Of a stretch of 32,732 nt of DNA, positions 1 to 8,632 are shown piece by piece. The position numbers were made by a program, and so were the translations under genes. The stretch lies in NCBI GenBank assembly GCA_018066965.1, contig JAGPVP010000015.1, positions 1 through 32,732 of the forward strand, in the 5' to 3' direction. The notes under the pieces were generated by a model that saw only the letters and a list, made by a program, of their open reading frames with translations, had not been told where the DNA came from and ran no database searches. How positions within the stretch are numbered: position 1 is the first letter of the stretch; every line of letters begins with the position of its first letter. This DNA comes from Zhongshania sp. (GTDB lineage: Bacteria; Pseudomonadota; Gammaproteobacteria; Pseudomonadales; Spongiibacteraceae).

Positions 1-1
1 G

Positions 2-925
2 GCGAATCCATGCGCAAAATTCATCATAGCGTTGACCCACTGTGAACACTTCGCGTTAAATAGCGGTGCCTGCAAAAAGGAAGGGTGCAGGTGTTCACGC
101 TTCGCAAAATTCAGTGTTCATAGTTACAAAAATACGCACCATGTCTCCGATCAATATGCTCCGTTCTCGACGCAAGCGATTCCGGCAACAGCACACGAAG
201 CGCCTTATATTCTCGACGGACTGTTGTCGAATGACGCCGGACGGCGAGTGAAGGAACAATATGCAGATACCGGTGGGTTTACCGATCATGTGTTCGCCAT
301 GTGCTCACTGCTGGGCTACCGTTTTGCACCTCGTATTCGCGATCTACCGGCGAAACGCTTGTATGCATTTAATCCAAGCGAGGTACACAAGACACTGAGG
401 CCGTTGGTTGCGGCCAAGATCAACGAAGATCTGATCGTGCGGAATTGGCCCGACATTCTCCGGCTATCAGCAAGCGCAGCGGCAAACACAGTGAAACCCA
501 GTCAGCTTTTGAAACGACTATCTGCCTACCCGCGACAGAATGAACTGGCTGTCGCCCTACGTGAGATCGGTCGAGTTGAACGATCGTTGTTTATGATGCA
601 GTGGATGTTGGACGCTGAGTTGCAACAGCGCGTACAGATGGGGCTCAACAAAGGTGAGTCACACCACGCCCTAAAGCGCGCAATCAGTTTTCATCGTCGA
701 GGTGAGATTCGTGATCGATCCTCTGAGGGACAACACTATCGAATTGCTGGGATGAATCTCATTGCGGCAATCATTATCTATTGGAACACCAAAAAGCTGG
801 GGGAAATTGTCGAGACACTCACCAATGCCGGTGAGGCACCAAATCCCGATCTACTGCCCCATGTATCCCCTCTGGGGTGGGAGCATATCAATCTAACTGG
901 TGAATACCATTGGCCCGATGCTTAG
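2..925 (+). pseudogene. tnpA: Tn3-family transposase TnpA, C-terminal part (cut by window edge)
   Basis: This is the C-terminal catalytic part of a Tn3-family DDE transposase, which cuts and joins the transposon ends during replicative transposition. Family-typical blocks are visible: HVSDQYAPFSTQ, EAPYILDGLL, TGGFTDHVFAM, YRFAPRIRDL, NKGESHHALKRA, GEIRDRS and, at the very end, SPLGWEHINLTGEY. Full-length TnpA is about 950-1000 residues, so only about the last third lies here. The frame is open to the window edge, so an internal ATG at 32 is probably not the true start. Residues 5-34 of the visible frame are a Cys-rich stretch bracketed by an 11-bp direct repeat and do not look like TnpA; they may be an in-frame insertion. 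The stop codon lies inside the terminal inverted repeat, as is normal for this family. Whether the gene is intact upstream cannot be seen. Confidence 0.88.
13..113. repeat. 11-bp direct repeats bracketing a palindrome-bearing 90-bp segment in tnpA
   Basis: CGCAAAATTCA occurs at 13-23 and again at 103-113, exactly 90 bp (30 codons) apart. Both copies are followed by TCATAG, directly in the first and after a 4-nt gap in the second. Between them are an inverted repeat GTGAACAC (42-49)/GTGTTCAC (91-98) and a smaller one CCTGCA (69-74)/TGCAGG (86-91). The reading frame stays open. This could be a small inserted palindromic element or an imperfect tandem duplication; the sequence alone does not decide. 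Confidence 0.55.
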
Positions 926-958
926 GGTGTCATTTCGCCCCCTCCCGCAAACAACCCC
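921..958. mobile_element. Tn3-family 38-bp terminal inverted repeat (right end of transposon)
   Basis: Read outward the segment runs from CTTAGGG to ACAACCCC, so on the other strand it starts GGGG and ends CTAAG with a total of 38 bp. This is the standard Tn3-family terminus, and the tnpA stop TAG (923-925) lies inside it as in many members. The transposon therefore ends at 958. GCCAA (959-963) would be one copy of the 5-bp target duplication, but the other copy lies outside the window. Sequence beyond 958 is the interrupted host locus. Confidence 0.85.
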
Positions 959-2524
959 GCCAAGAGACGAATCGCAGCAGTGGCTGAACACGTTTGTACA
1001 ACCTACTGCTCAAAAACGAAGTCGACTGCAATACTAGAGCAAACCCTCATAGAAGGGATCGCTGAAGCCAGCCCGGAGCTCGATATGAGCAGTAGCAAAC
1101 TAATTGACCTATGCGTGACCGAAGGCGCATTACTTAGGGTCAACGGTGGGCTGCAAAGCCTTGGCTACGCTGTGCAAGAAAATACAGTAGCGAACCTCAT
1201 TACAGGATGTGCCTCCAGGAGGCCAGGGGACGGAGCGCTTCTTTCCTATCAAGAGCAGGATCTGACAGAGCAAAAAATCAAAGCTGCAATTTCAGCATTT
1301 GAAGAGACGCTAAATTTCAGCCTCACACCCGAGCAAAAGGATGCTGTCCTGCAGGCCGTAATCAACCCTGTAGCAATTATTTGCGGCGGTGCCGGAACGG
1401 GGAAAACTACCATCCTACTTGCGATTTTAGAGGTGTACGACAAACTCGTAGATCAATTGCCGCAATACCTCGTAGCGCTTTCAGGTCGGGCCGCGCGTCG
1501 AATGTCAGAAGCCACAGGCCGACCCGCATTGACCATTGCAAAACTATTAGCAATGCATGCCGGAGAAGATAAAGAACCACTACCCGACGCACTTCTACTC
1601 ATAGTCGACGAAGCATCGATGGTTGACCTCCTATCCATGTACCGTCTAGCTGGTGCTCTGCCAGAGGCTACAAGGATACTTCTCGTAGGGGATGCAGCGC
1701 AGCTTCCTCCAGTCGGCGTTGGCTTGATCTTTCATGATGCAATTGCTTGCAACAAACTAACCCTAATCGAACTCACAGCTGTTCAGCGACAGAAATCAAC
1801 ATCAGGCATTCACCATCTGGCCACAAACATACGCAACGGTGTATTCGACCCCAGCCTGCTCAATAGTACCTCGGGCGACGTTAGCTACACATACACTGAC
1901 TCGCCCAATATCGTTGTGAAACACTTCAGATCTCACCCTGACGCCGAACAAACGATAATTCTTGTGCCTACAAGAAAAGGACCGATGGGTGCCGATCAAA
2001 TCAATAAGCTAATTCAAGCAACATTCGACCAGCCAGCGCCAGAAATTCACCATCTTTTCAGAGGGAGGGAAATGATTCCGTGGCTAACCTCGACCGGCGC
2101 AAAGCTTCGGCTGGGAGACCGGGTTATGGTCACAGAGAACAAGTATGACGCCGATATACGGAACGGAGATATAGGAGCAATAACTGCCGTTTACCCAGAG
2201 ATGCAGGTGGATCAGAGCTTAGGCGAACTCACTATTGATGGGAGGTCCGTTCCAATCACGATAGATATCTTACCAATTCTTGAGCTTGGATACGCCATCA
2301 CGATCCACAAATCACAGGGCTCACAATGGGATACATGCCTCCTTGTCCTACCAACCTATGCTCAGCACATGATCGACCAAACATTGATCTACACAGGCAT
2401 AACCAGGGCAGTCAATAGCCTCGTAATAATGGGAGACAGTGTATTGTTACAAAAAGCTGTTGAGCGAGGACCATCCAACGAGGAGCGTAATACTGACCTA
2501 GCAGCCAAACTCACCGCCTTTTAG
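959..2524 (+). pseudogene. RecD2-like SF1B DNA helicase, 5' end removed by the Tn3 insertion
   Basis: An ATP-dependent 5'-3' DNA helicase of the RecD/RecD2 type. Numbered from the GTG at 980, the core motifs are all present: Walker A GGAGTGKT (136-143), VDEASM (209-214), GDAAQLPPV (237-245), HKSQGSQW (443-450) and YTGITRA (471-477). RecD2 proteins are usually about 720 residues with the Walker lysine well past residue 300. Here about 200 N-terminal residues (OB/helix-hairpin-helix region) are missing. The frame is open without a break through the transposon repeat up to the tnpA stop, and RRIAAVAEHVC just after 958 resembles an internal part of the family. The gene was therefore probably interrupted by the transposon. 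A protein could still be made from the GTG at 980, but I see no clear ribosome site. Alternative: a naturally short RecD-like helicase. Confidence 0.8.
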
Positions 2525-2692
2525 CCCACCACGATTACCAACCAGCGTTCACACGACCTGATGATATCGGTTAGCCATAAGATGTCATATCAAATAGCTG
2601 ATAAATGCCGCATAGACAAACTATTGATCATTCATGGCTCTCAGCAAGAGTACTGCCCCCAACGACCAAGATAATTGTCGCCGAACACAAAC

Positions 2693-3016
2693 CTATGCAG
2701 ATGGGTCTTCTTTTATACATTTAATCTGGCCCAGTAATGCCTTCTGCTCTTTCTCCGACAGCTTTTCAATACGACAGACAAGCTCGGCGATTATGCGACT
2801 CTCACAGAAAAAATAGGCAACGGGCACATCTAACTCGGCCGCAATTCGTTTTAAGGTAGGATAGTCAGGCGTATGACGGCCTTTCTCGTAATGATTCATT
2901 CGACCACTGGCTGACCCAGGCTCCATACCAAGCTGAATACCCAATTTTTTCTGACTAATTCCCTTAAGGGTACGCGCTTCCAAAAGGCGCTGAGGTAATG
3001 GGCTAATACTTGCCAA
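2693..3016 (-). CDS. XRE-family helix-turn-helix repressor
   Basis: A 107-residue protein with a lambda-Cro/XRE helix-turn-helix at about residues 7-70 (RLLEARTLKGISQKKLG, YEKGRHTPDYPTLKRIA, LDVPVAYFF). The C-terminal 35 residues are a charged helix. It starts at TTG; an in-frame stop lies two codons upstream, and I found no better start, so the TTG seems real. It is divergent from the two-gene helicase module at 3154-5090, and two perfect palindromes lie in the shared promoter region. By analogy with phage and island regulators it probably represses both its own gene and the module. It is convergent with the helicase fragment on its left. Confidence 0.85.
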   Translation of the reverse strand: MASISPLPQRLLEARTLKGISQKKLGIQLGMEPGSASGRMNHYEKGRHTPDYPTLKRIAAELDVPVAYFFCESRIIAELVCRIEKLSEKEQKALLGQIKCIKEDPSA

Positions 3017-3046
3017 CTTTTAATCATCTTCTATAGGCCTAGAGGA

Positions 3047-3061
3047 CTTAGATTGTCTAAG
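3047..3061. promoter_or_regulatory. Operator-like palindrome O1
   Basis: CTTAGATTGTCTAAG is a perfect 6-3-6 inverted repeat in the divergent region between the XRE gene and the gene at 3154. It overlaps a candidate -35 element (TTGTCT, 3053-3058) for the rightward genes. Probable binding site of the adjacent XRE protein (inference). Confidence 0.7.
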
Positions 3062-3082
3062 TATATTACGTTAAAGTATACT
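3053..3082 (+). promoter_or_regulatory. Candidate promoter for the winged-helix/helicase module
   Basis: TTGTCT (3053-3058), an 18-bp spacer and TATACT (3077-3082) resemble a sigma-70 promoter. The elements overlap or abut the two palindromes, so repressor binding would block it. A mirror-image leftward promoter is possible: on the minus strand TTCCTA, a 17-bp spacer and TATACT (complement of 3060-3065). AAGTATA (3059-3065) and TATACTT (3077-3083) are themselves inverted repeats. Confidence 0.5.
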
Positions 3083-3095
3083 TAGGAATCCTAAG
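3081..3095. promoter_or_regulatory. Operator-like palindrome O2
   Basis: CTTAGGAATCCTAAG is a second perfect 6-3-6 inverted repeat of the same design as the one at 3047. The centres are 34 bp apart, about three helical turns, which would put two dimers on a similar face of the DNA. Probable second binding site of the XRE repressor. Confidence 0.7.
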
Positions 3096-3153
3096 CTTTA
3101 TTTGCCGATCGTTTATTGATCAACATTCGCTCTAATTCAGATACACAGCCCTC

Positions 3154-3696
3154 ATGCCTAAATTAAAAATCAAACCCGAGTTACTTTCTCTACTGACCTC
3201 CAATAAGTTTCAGGCATTCAGCTGCGCAGATCTGGTAGACGCCTATTTAAAGCTGGATAGCAGTCCAAATTTGAACAAAAAGCAGGCACACCAGTTTATT
3301 CAAAGAAATATTGATCGACTGATTTGGGCTGGATTTGCAGTTAAAGAATCAAACAATATTAACGGCCGCCCTCGCTACAGTTTGACAAATAGCTTTAACT
3401 CGGCCAATTACTCAATTGGCTCACCTCACCGCAAAAAGCCAACACCAAAAACCACAGTCAGCGCAAAACCCAACAATCATTATATAAACGACTTAAATGA
3501 ACAGCTGAAGAAACATAAGCTTGAACTGCTAACCACCATCAGCGAAGCAGAAGAGTACGAGGCACTTAGTAGTCAGCTACCCAATCGACGTGACGACTTG
3601 CAAGACCTCTACAATGACGCACGCAACCGCTACTCAAAAACACTAGGCCGAGTTAGAGCCATTGAATCTCTCATATCCAAGTGCCAAGAGGCTTAA
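3154..3696 (+). CDS. Uncharacterised protein with probable winged-helix and coiled-coil parts
   Basis: I do not recognise this 180-residue protein as a named family. Residues 1-78 look like a winged-helix domain: LLSLLTSNKF, SCADLVDAYL, NIDRLIWAGFAVKE and a wing-like GRPRYSL. A basic Ser/Pro-rich linker (about 88-105) leads to a long charged helix or coiled coil (108-178, ending RVRAIESLISKCQEA). No catalytic motif is visible. The stop is two bases from the ATG of the helicase gene, so the two are almost certainly co-transcribed. The protein may recognise DNA for the helicase or bridge to it (inference). No clear Shine-Dalgarno sequence precedes the ATG, so the start is less certain than the frame. 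Confidence 0.7.
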   Translation: MPKLKIKPELLSLLTSNKFQAFSCADLVDAYLKLDSSPNLNKKQAHQFIQRNIDRLIWAGFAVKESNNINGRPRYSLTNSFNSANYSIGSPHRKKPTPKTTVSAKPNNHYINDLNEQLKKHKLELLTTISEAEEYEALSSQLPNRRDDLQDLYNDARNRYSKTLGRVRAIESLISKCQEA

Positions 3697-3698
3697 TT

Positions 3699-5090
3699 AT
3701 GAAGCTTAGACTCTGGCAGCATGAATGCATAACGAAGGCCATTTACCAGTACAAAAACTGCCATTCCCATTTCCTTTGTCTTGCAACCCCTGGCGCAGGA
3801 AAGACCCTTATGGCGGCAATTCTCGCCAAGCAGCTTTTCGACGCTGATCTTATTGATTTAGTTATCTGTATTGCTCCGTCAATTATTGTTTCCGACGACT
3901 TTCGCGAGGAACTTGAAGTTCAGATGGGAAGAAAGCTTGATGGCAAACTTGGCTCGATTGGACGGGTATTAACTTATCAGGCAATGATCAGTGAATGTGA
4001 TATATGGGATTTATTCGAGAGCCATAACGTATTCGTGATTTTTGATGAGATTCATCATTGCGCCGGTAGCGATTTGAAAAATGCTAACACTTGGGGCGGT
4101 AAGATTATATCTGAGATCCAAGGAAAAGCAGCTTATACACTGGCACTCACGGGAACCCCATGGCGTTCTGACAATATTCCTATCGCACTCTCGAGCTACT
4201 GCGAAAATGGATTGGTACATTGTGATTACTCCTACGGACTACCACAGGCGATAACTGATAATGTTTGTCGTATTCCCAGCATCACACTAATTGATAACGA
4301 CAAAATCACTCTAAATGAGTCTGGAATGCGCACCAGCTACAAATCATTCAAAGATCTACTAACAACCAGTAACTGTAGCTATCAAAGTGTGGTTGAAAAT
4401 GAAGACCTAATTAAATATATGCTGGGCCAAGCTAACCGCAAGCTTGACAGTCTTCGTAAGCAGTTCCCCAACGCCGGCGGATTAATTGTAGCGTCTTCAG
4501 TCATACACGCTAACAACATAAGTCGCCTGCTTAAACAGCATTATAATGAAGACTCAGATGTTGCCACTTATCTAGAAGATGATGCTTTAAAAACGATTAG
4601 AGAATACAAATACAGCAGCCGGAAGTGGATTATTTCTGTCGGTATGATAAGTGAAGGCACCAATATCCCTAGACTACGTGTCTGCTGTCACCTGACCAGA
4701 GTTAAGACCGAACTATACTTCCGCCAAATTTTAGGACGTATCTTACGAGCAGATAGCGCGAATACATCAACCGGCTATATATACATTCCCGCCGAGCCAA
4801 CGTTAAATGAATACTCACACAGAGTTGCCGAAGACATTCCCCTCGACAACATAGTTCAGTTTAATATCTGCTCTGTTGGCCAGCAGGAAATCAAGCATGT
4901 ACCTTGCCACAACGAAATCGACGAAGGGGAATACGACCTAGAGCTTGGACTCCTCCAGAAAGATACCAACAAAGAACCTGAGCCCCAATGCTTCGCCCCA
5001 TCACTCTCTCAAACATACGAATCCACACTGGGAGTGTTCGGGCAATTTAGGCAGCGAATTTTTACCCTCAACGGCATTGCAGTCGAATAA
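3699..5090 (+). CDS. SF2 helicase, DEAD/DEAH (restriction-helicase-like)
   Basis: A 463-residue superfamily 2 ATPase with a complete motor: Walker A ATPGAGKT (29-36), DEIH (116-119), TGTPWR (151-156), motif V-like VGMISEGTNIPRL (314-326) and motif VI QILGRILR (343-350). It resembles the helicase halves of type I/III restriction and phage T5 D10-like or UvsW-like enzymes. No nuclease or methylase domain is attached, and the roughly 110-residue C-terminal tail is unassigned. The start at 3699 is chosen because AGAGG lies just upstream, two bases after the previous stop; an upstream in-frame start at 3681 lacks this. It likely acts with the winged-helix protein under control of the XRE repressor. 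Its role (defence, replication or plasmid-type maintenance) is not shown by the sequence. Confidence 0.82.
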   Translation: MKLRLWQHECITKAIYQYKNCHSHFLCLATPGAGKTLMAAILAKQLFDADLIDLVICIAPSIIVSDDFREELEVQMGRKLDGKLGSIGRVLTYQAMISECDIWDLFESHNVFVIFDEIHHCAGSDLKNANTWGGKIISEIQGKAAYTLALTGTPWRSDNIPIALSSYCENGLVHCDYSYGLPQAITDNVCRIPSITLIDNDKITLNESGMRTSYKSFKDLLTTSNCSYQSVVENEDLIKYMLGQANRKLDSLRKQFPNAGGLIVASSVIHANNISRLLKQHYNEDSDVATYLEDDALKTIREYKYSSRKWIISVGMISEGTNIPRLRVCCHLTRVKTELYFRQILGRILRADSANTSTGYIYIPAEPTLNEYSHRVAEDIPLDNIVQFNICSVGQQEIKHVPCHNEIDEGEYDLELGLLQKDTNKEPEPQCFAPSLSQTYESTLGVFGQFRQRIFTLNGIAVE

Positions 5091-5362
5091 CCAGTATCGC
5101 TATTGATTCATAACTCAACTACTGTTGATTCACCCATAATCTGACCGGAAGGCTGAACCATATGTTGGTCAAAACATAGTATTATTGGGATGTAGCTTCC
5201 AGTTCGTGACTACGTTTTACCCATATAATAGCCGGAACACATTAGCGCTCCATTCAGTGTCAAGAGCGCCCGCCTTTGCGGCTAAATTGCATTTCTAGAA
5301 TCCGGCTTGGGTTAGGTATATGTCTAGATAGGGAAATTTATCCGCCTGCAGCATCTATGCAA

Positions 5363-8300
5363 CTACAGATTCTCATTCCGATGTTTCAATAGATCAAACA
5401 CCAGCTTTGAAAATCCAGCGGCTCTTGTCGCGTCCGACAGGAGTTGCAACATCTGGTTTTGGTGAGCTTCGCTGCTGCCTAAGATTGCGTCGTCAATGGC
5501 CGTGCTAAAGTCGCCTAGCATGGCTTGTTCTGAGCTGTTATTTCTAATTTGCTGCATTACTCGGTCGTTCTCGCTCACCTTGTCGCGGATGGTATAGGCG
5601 TAGTTCACCATGTCTTTTTCTGTTAATTGGTCAGTAATGAACAGCTCGTTTAAGCGGTTTATCAGCTGTGATAAGAACTCTTCCTTCTTGTCTTTGGCGG
5701 TAGCCGTACCTAAGCCTTCTCCCGGAGCTAAATAAGCCGGAGCACTAGCCTCCATGATCAGGTGCTGCTGTTTGATCTTGGAGAGGCGGTAGTGGCTTAG
5801 CTCTACATTACTCAAATCTATGTCGTCTTCATCGAGCACCGCTTCACGCAGCATGGGGCGAAGGTTGCGGGCGTATAGGCTCAGCTTCTCAAGGTCTTTG
5901 TTGTCATAATCAACAATCTGCGACATGAACTCATAGAAGCGCACAAAGGTGCCTAGATCCTTTTTGAATATCTCTAGCGCGTCCTTTTCTTTCTTGCAGT
6001 CCTTAAAGCTATTCTCAGCGTTGGCAATTAATACCGCGTCATTGGTCTTCTTGGTACGTTCAAACATCATCCGAGCTTGTTTATAGGCCTCTACGGCTGA
6101 CTTATACCGCTGTGACCAACGTTGTATTGCCGGTTTACAGATATTCGCTATGGCGGCATTACTCTTGTTTTTCACAAAGAACGCATCACAAAACTGCTCC
6201 ACCTCAGACCAGCTGAATATCTTCACCTCTCGTAGTTTGTCGAATAACTCGAAGATAAGGTTGGGATCAGATACGTCATCTAATTCAGCTGTTTGATAGT
6301 AAGGCTGAAAGGCAGCAAGAATTTCTTCTGAGTCGTTAAAAAAGTCCAGCACAAAGGTGCCTGTCTGGGCCTTGCTGGGGAAGATACGGTTTAGCCGTGA
6401 CAAGGTTTGTACGCACTCTACGCCACCGAGCTTTTTGTCTACGTACATGGCACATAACTTGGGCTGATCGAACCCCGTTTGAAACTTGTTAGCGACGATC
6501 ATTACCTGATAATCGTCACTATCAAAAGCCTTACGCATATCCCGACCTTTAAGGTTGGGGTTCATATTGCTTTCGGTAAACTTGTCGCCAATCATGCCCG
6601 ACGAATTAGGATCTTTATCGGTAAACTCTACCTCACCGGAGAAGGCCACCATGGCAAAGATCTTCTGATACCCCTTTTCAGTGATGTACTTATCGAAGGC
6701 CAGTTTATAGCGCACCGCCTCTTTACGAGAGCTGGTCACCACCATGGCTTTCGCCTGCCCACCTAACAAGCCCATCACATTGTCTTTGAAGTGCTCAACG
6801 ATCACCTGTACTTTTTGGCTGATGTTGTAGTCGTGCAGACGTACCCACTGGTTAAGCTTTACCTTGGCCTTTTTACTCTCTACTTCTTGGTCGCTACTGG
6901 CTATTTTCATGGCCAGGTTATAGGCGACCTTGTAGTTGGTGTAGTTCTTTAGTACGTCTAGGATAAAGCCTTCTTCAATAGCCTGGCGCATGCTGTACAC
7001 ATGGTAGGCTTCGGGCTTATTGGTTTTAGAGGGCGCTTCATCTGGTCTAGGCAGGCGGCCAAATAATTCAAGGGTCTTGGTTTTAGGTGTGGCAGTAAAG
7101 GCCAGATAACTCAGGTTAGTTGAGGCCCGGCGCGAGGCCACGGCCGCATCGAGTATATCCTCTGTACCCAGCTCTTCTTCTGGGTCGCTGGAATCAACCA
7201 TCAGTACTTCTTTTAACTGACGTGCAGTAGAGCCGGTTTGTGAGCTGTGGGCCTCATCGGCAATCACCACATACTTACGTTCTTTAAGGCTGACGCTGTT
7301 TTCAATGGCCTTTAGTACAAAGGGAAAAGTCTGAATCGTAACGATGATAATGGGTTGCGAGTTTTCTAGCGCGCTAGCAAGCTTTTCAGATTTTGAGCCA
7401 TCACCTTCTTTGTTGTTAATGCGCCCAACAACGCCATCAGTATGTTCAAACTGATAGATGGTATCTTGTAGCTGGTCGTCCAGCACGGTTCTGTCGGTAA
7501 CGATAATCACCGAGTCAAAGTTCTTGTTGCCATTCTCATCACGTAAGGCCGACAACTGATGCGCCACCCAAGCAATAGAGTTGGACTTGCCCGACCCTGC
7601 GCTGTGCTGAATAAGGTATTTATGCCCCGGCCCTTCAATACGGGCGGCATTAACCAGTTTAGAGACCACGTCCCACTGATGATAACGAGGGAAGATAAGA
7701 GTTTCCTTTTTATACTTACGCCCCTCCCAGTCTTCTTTTTCTTCAATCTGTAAGTGCACAAAACGGGCAAGAATATTCAGCAGGTTATCCGGCAGCAATA
7801 CCTCATTCCACAAATAGTCGGTGGCATATTGGTTGATATCTGCGGGTACATCATTACCGGCTCCGCCCTCACTTGTGCCTTTGTTAAAGGGCAAAAAATA
7901 GGTGTCATTACCCTCCAAACGAGTGGCCATATACACCTCGTATTGGCTCACAGCAAAATGCACCAAAGCACCACGTTTAAAGGTTAACAGTGGCTCTGGC
8001 TTTTTGGTGGTGGGATCGGTCGCAAAGCGAGTGGTTTTATACTGCTTAATGGCGTTGTGCACCGCCTGTTTAAATTCTGACTTTAACTCCAGGGTGACCA
8101 CTGGCAGGCCGTTCACAAATAGCACCAGGTCAATACGCCAGGCTTTGGCCTTGGTGCCGGTTTCTGCTAAATGTTCTTCAGTGGCCCAAGGCGAGTAAAC
8201 CAACTCAGGTACTACCCGTAAACGGTTGGCTTTATAGGCGGCTAAGGTATCGGGGTTAAGATCATGCTCTGGCTTAAACTGGCACAGGCTAAAACGGGTG

Positions 8301-8632
8301 CCACGGTCGCGCAATTCATGCCGCAATGCTCCTAAGGTGCCAAAGGTACGCATTTGTTTGTTGGCGGCATTGGGGTCAGCTTTGTTTAGCTGGGTGGCTA
8401 CCCGCTCTAAAAAGGTCTGTTCAGCGTTATGCGGGTACAGAGCGGTAAACTTCTGCCATTGCTCGTCCTGTGTCTCTTGTACAAAGCCCAGAAGATCTTC
8501 AGGGTATAAAGCCAGTTCACGGTTATAGTTCTCGGGTTTACCCAGTAGCCAACCGTTGGCGACTAGCTGCGCGATCATATCGTTTTGAAAGGTAAACTCG
8601 TTGGCTTTTCCGCTCCCTGACAATGTACTCAT
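5363..8632 (-). CDS. hsdR: Type I restriction endonuclease subunit R
   Basis: The 1089-residue motor and nuclease subunit of a type I restriction-modification complex, which translocates unmodified DNA and cleaves it at a distance. The N-terminal PD-(D/E)xK nuclease is visible as D168 with E182-L-K184, followed by QY at 197-198. The SF2 motor has Walker A SAGSGKS (344-350), DEAH (459-462) and TATP (513-516), with a QTLSRLNR-type motif VI further on. The C-terminal helical part would contact the methylase. Length is normal for the family (about 1000-1100). Its ATG overlaps the hsdS stop as ATGA, indicating translational coupling at the 3' end of the hsdM-hsdS-hsdR operon. No frameshift is visible, so the enzyme appears intact. 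Confidence 0.95.
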   Translation of the reverse strand: MSTLSGSGKANEFTFQNDMIAQLVANGWLLGKPENYNRELALYPEDLLGFVQETQDEQWQKFTALYPHNAEQTFLERVATQLNKADPNAANKQMRTFGTLGALRHELRDRGTRFSLCQFKPEHDLNPDTLAAYKANRLRVVPELVYSPWATEEHLAETGTKAKAWRIDLVLFVNGLPVVTLELKSEFKQAVHNAIKQYKTTRFATDPTTKKPEPLLTFKRGALVHFAVSQYEVYMATRLEGNDTYFLPFNKGTSEGGAGNDVPADINQYATDYLWNEVLLPDNLLNILARFVHLQIEEKEDWEGRKYKKETLIFPRYHQWDVVSKLVNAARIEGPGHKYLIQHSAGSGKSNSIAWVAHQLSALRDENGNKNFDSVIIVTDRTVLDDQLQDTIYQFEHTDGVVGRINNKEGDGSKSEKLASALENSQPIIIVTIQTFPFVLKAIENSVSLKERKYVVIADEAHSSQTGSTARQLKEVLMVDSSDPEEELGTEDILDAAVASRRASTNLSYLAFTATPKTKTLELFGRLPRPDEAPSKTNKPEAYHVYSMRQAIEEGFILDVLKNYTNYKVAYNLAMKIASSDQEVESKKAKVKLNQWVRLHDYNISQKVQVIVEHFKDNVMGLLGGQAKAMVVTSSRKEAVRYKLAFDKYITEKGYQKIFAMVAFSGEVEFTDKDPNSSGMIGDKFTESNMNPNLKGRDMRKAFDSDDYQVMIVANKFQTGFDQPKLCAMYVDKKLGGVECVQTLSRLNRIFPSKAQTGTFVLDFFNDSEEILAAFQPYYQTAELDDVSDPNLIFELFDKLREVKIFSWSEVEQFCDAFFVKNKSNAAIANICKPAIQRWSQRYKSAVEAYKQARMMFERTKKTNDAVLIANAENSFKDCKKEKDALEIFKKDLGTFVRFYEFMSQIVDYDNKDLEKLSLYARNLRPMLREAVLDEDDIDLSNVELSHYRLSKIKQQHLIMEASAPAYLAPGEGLGTATAKDKKEEFLSQLINRLNELFITDQLTEKDMVNYAYTIRDKVSENDRVMQQIRNNSSEQAMLGDFSTAIDDAILGSSEAHQNQMLQLLSDATRAAGFSKLVFDLLKHRNENL

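Noticed and set aside
5245-5269. GCGCTC/GAGCGC inverted repeat between the helicase and hsdR stops
   Set aside because: A 6-bp stem with a 13-nt loop and no T-run is too weak to call a terminator.
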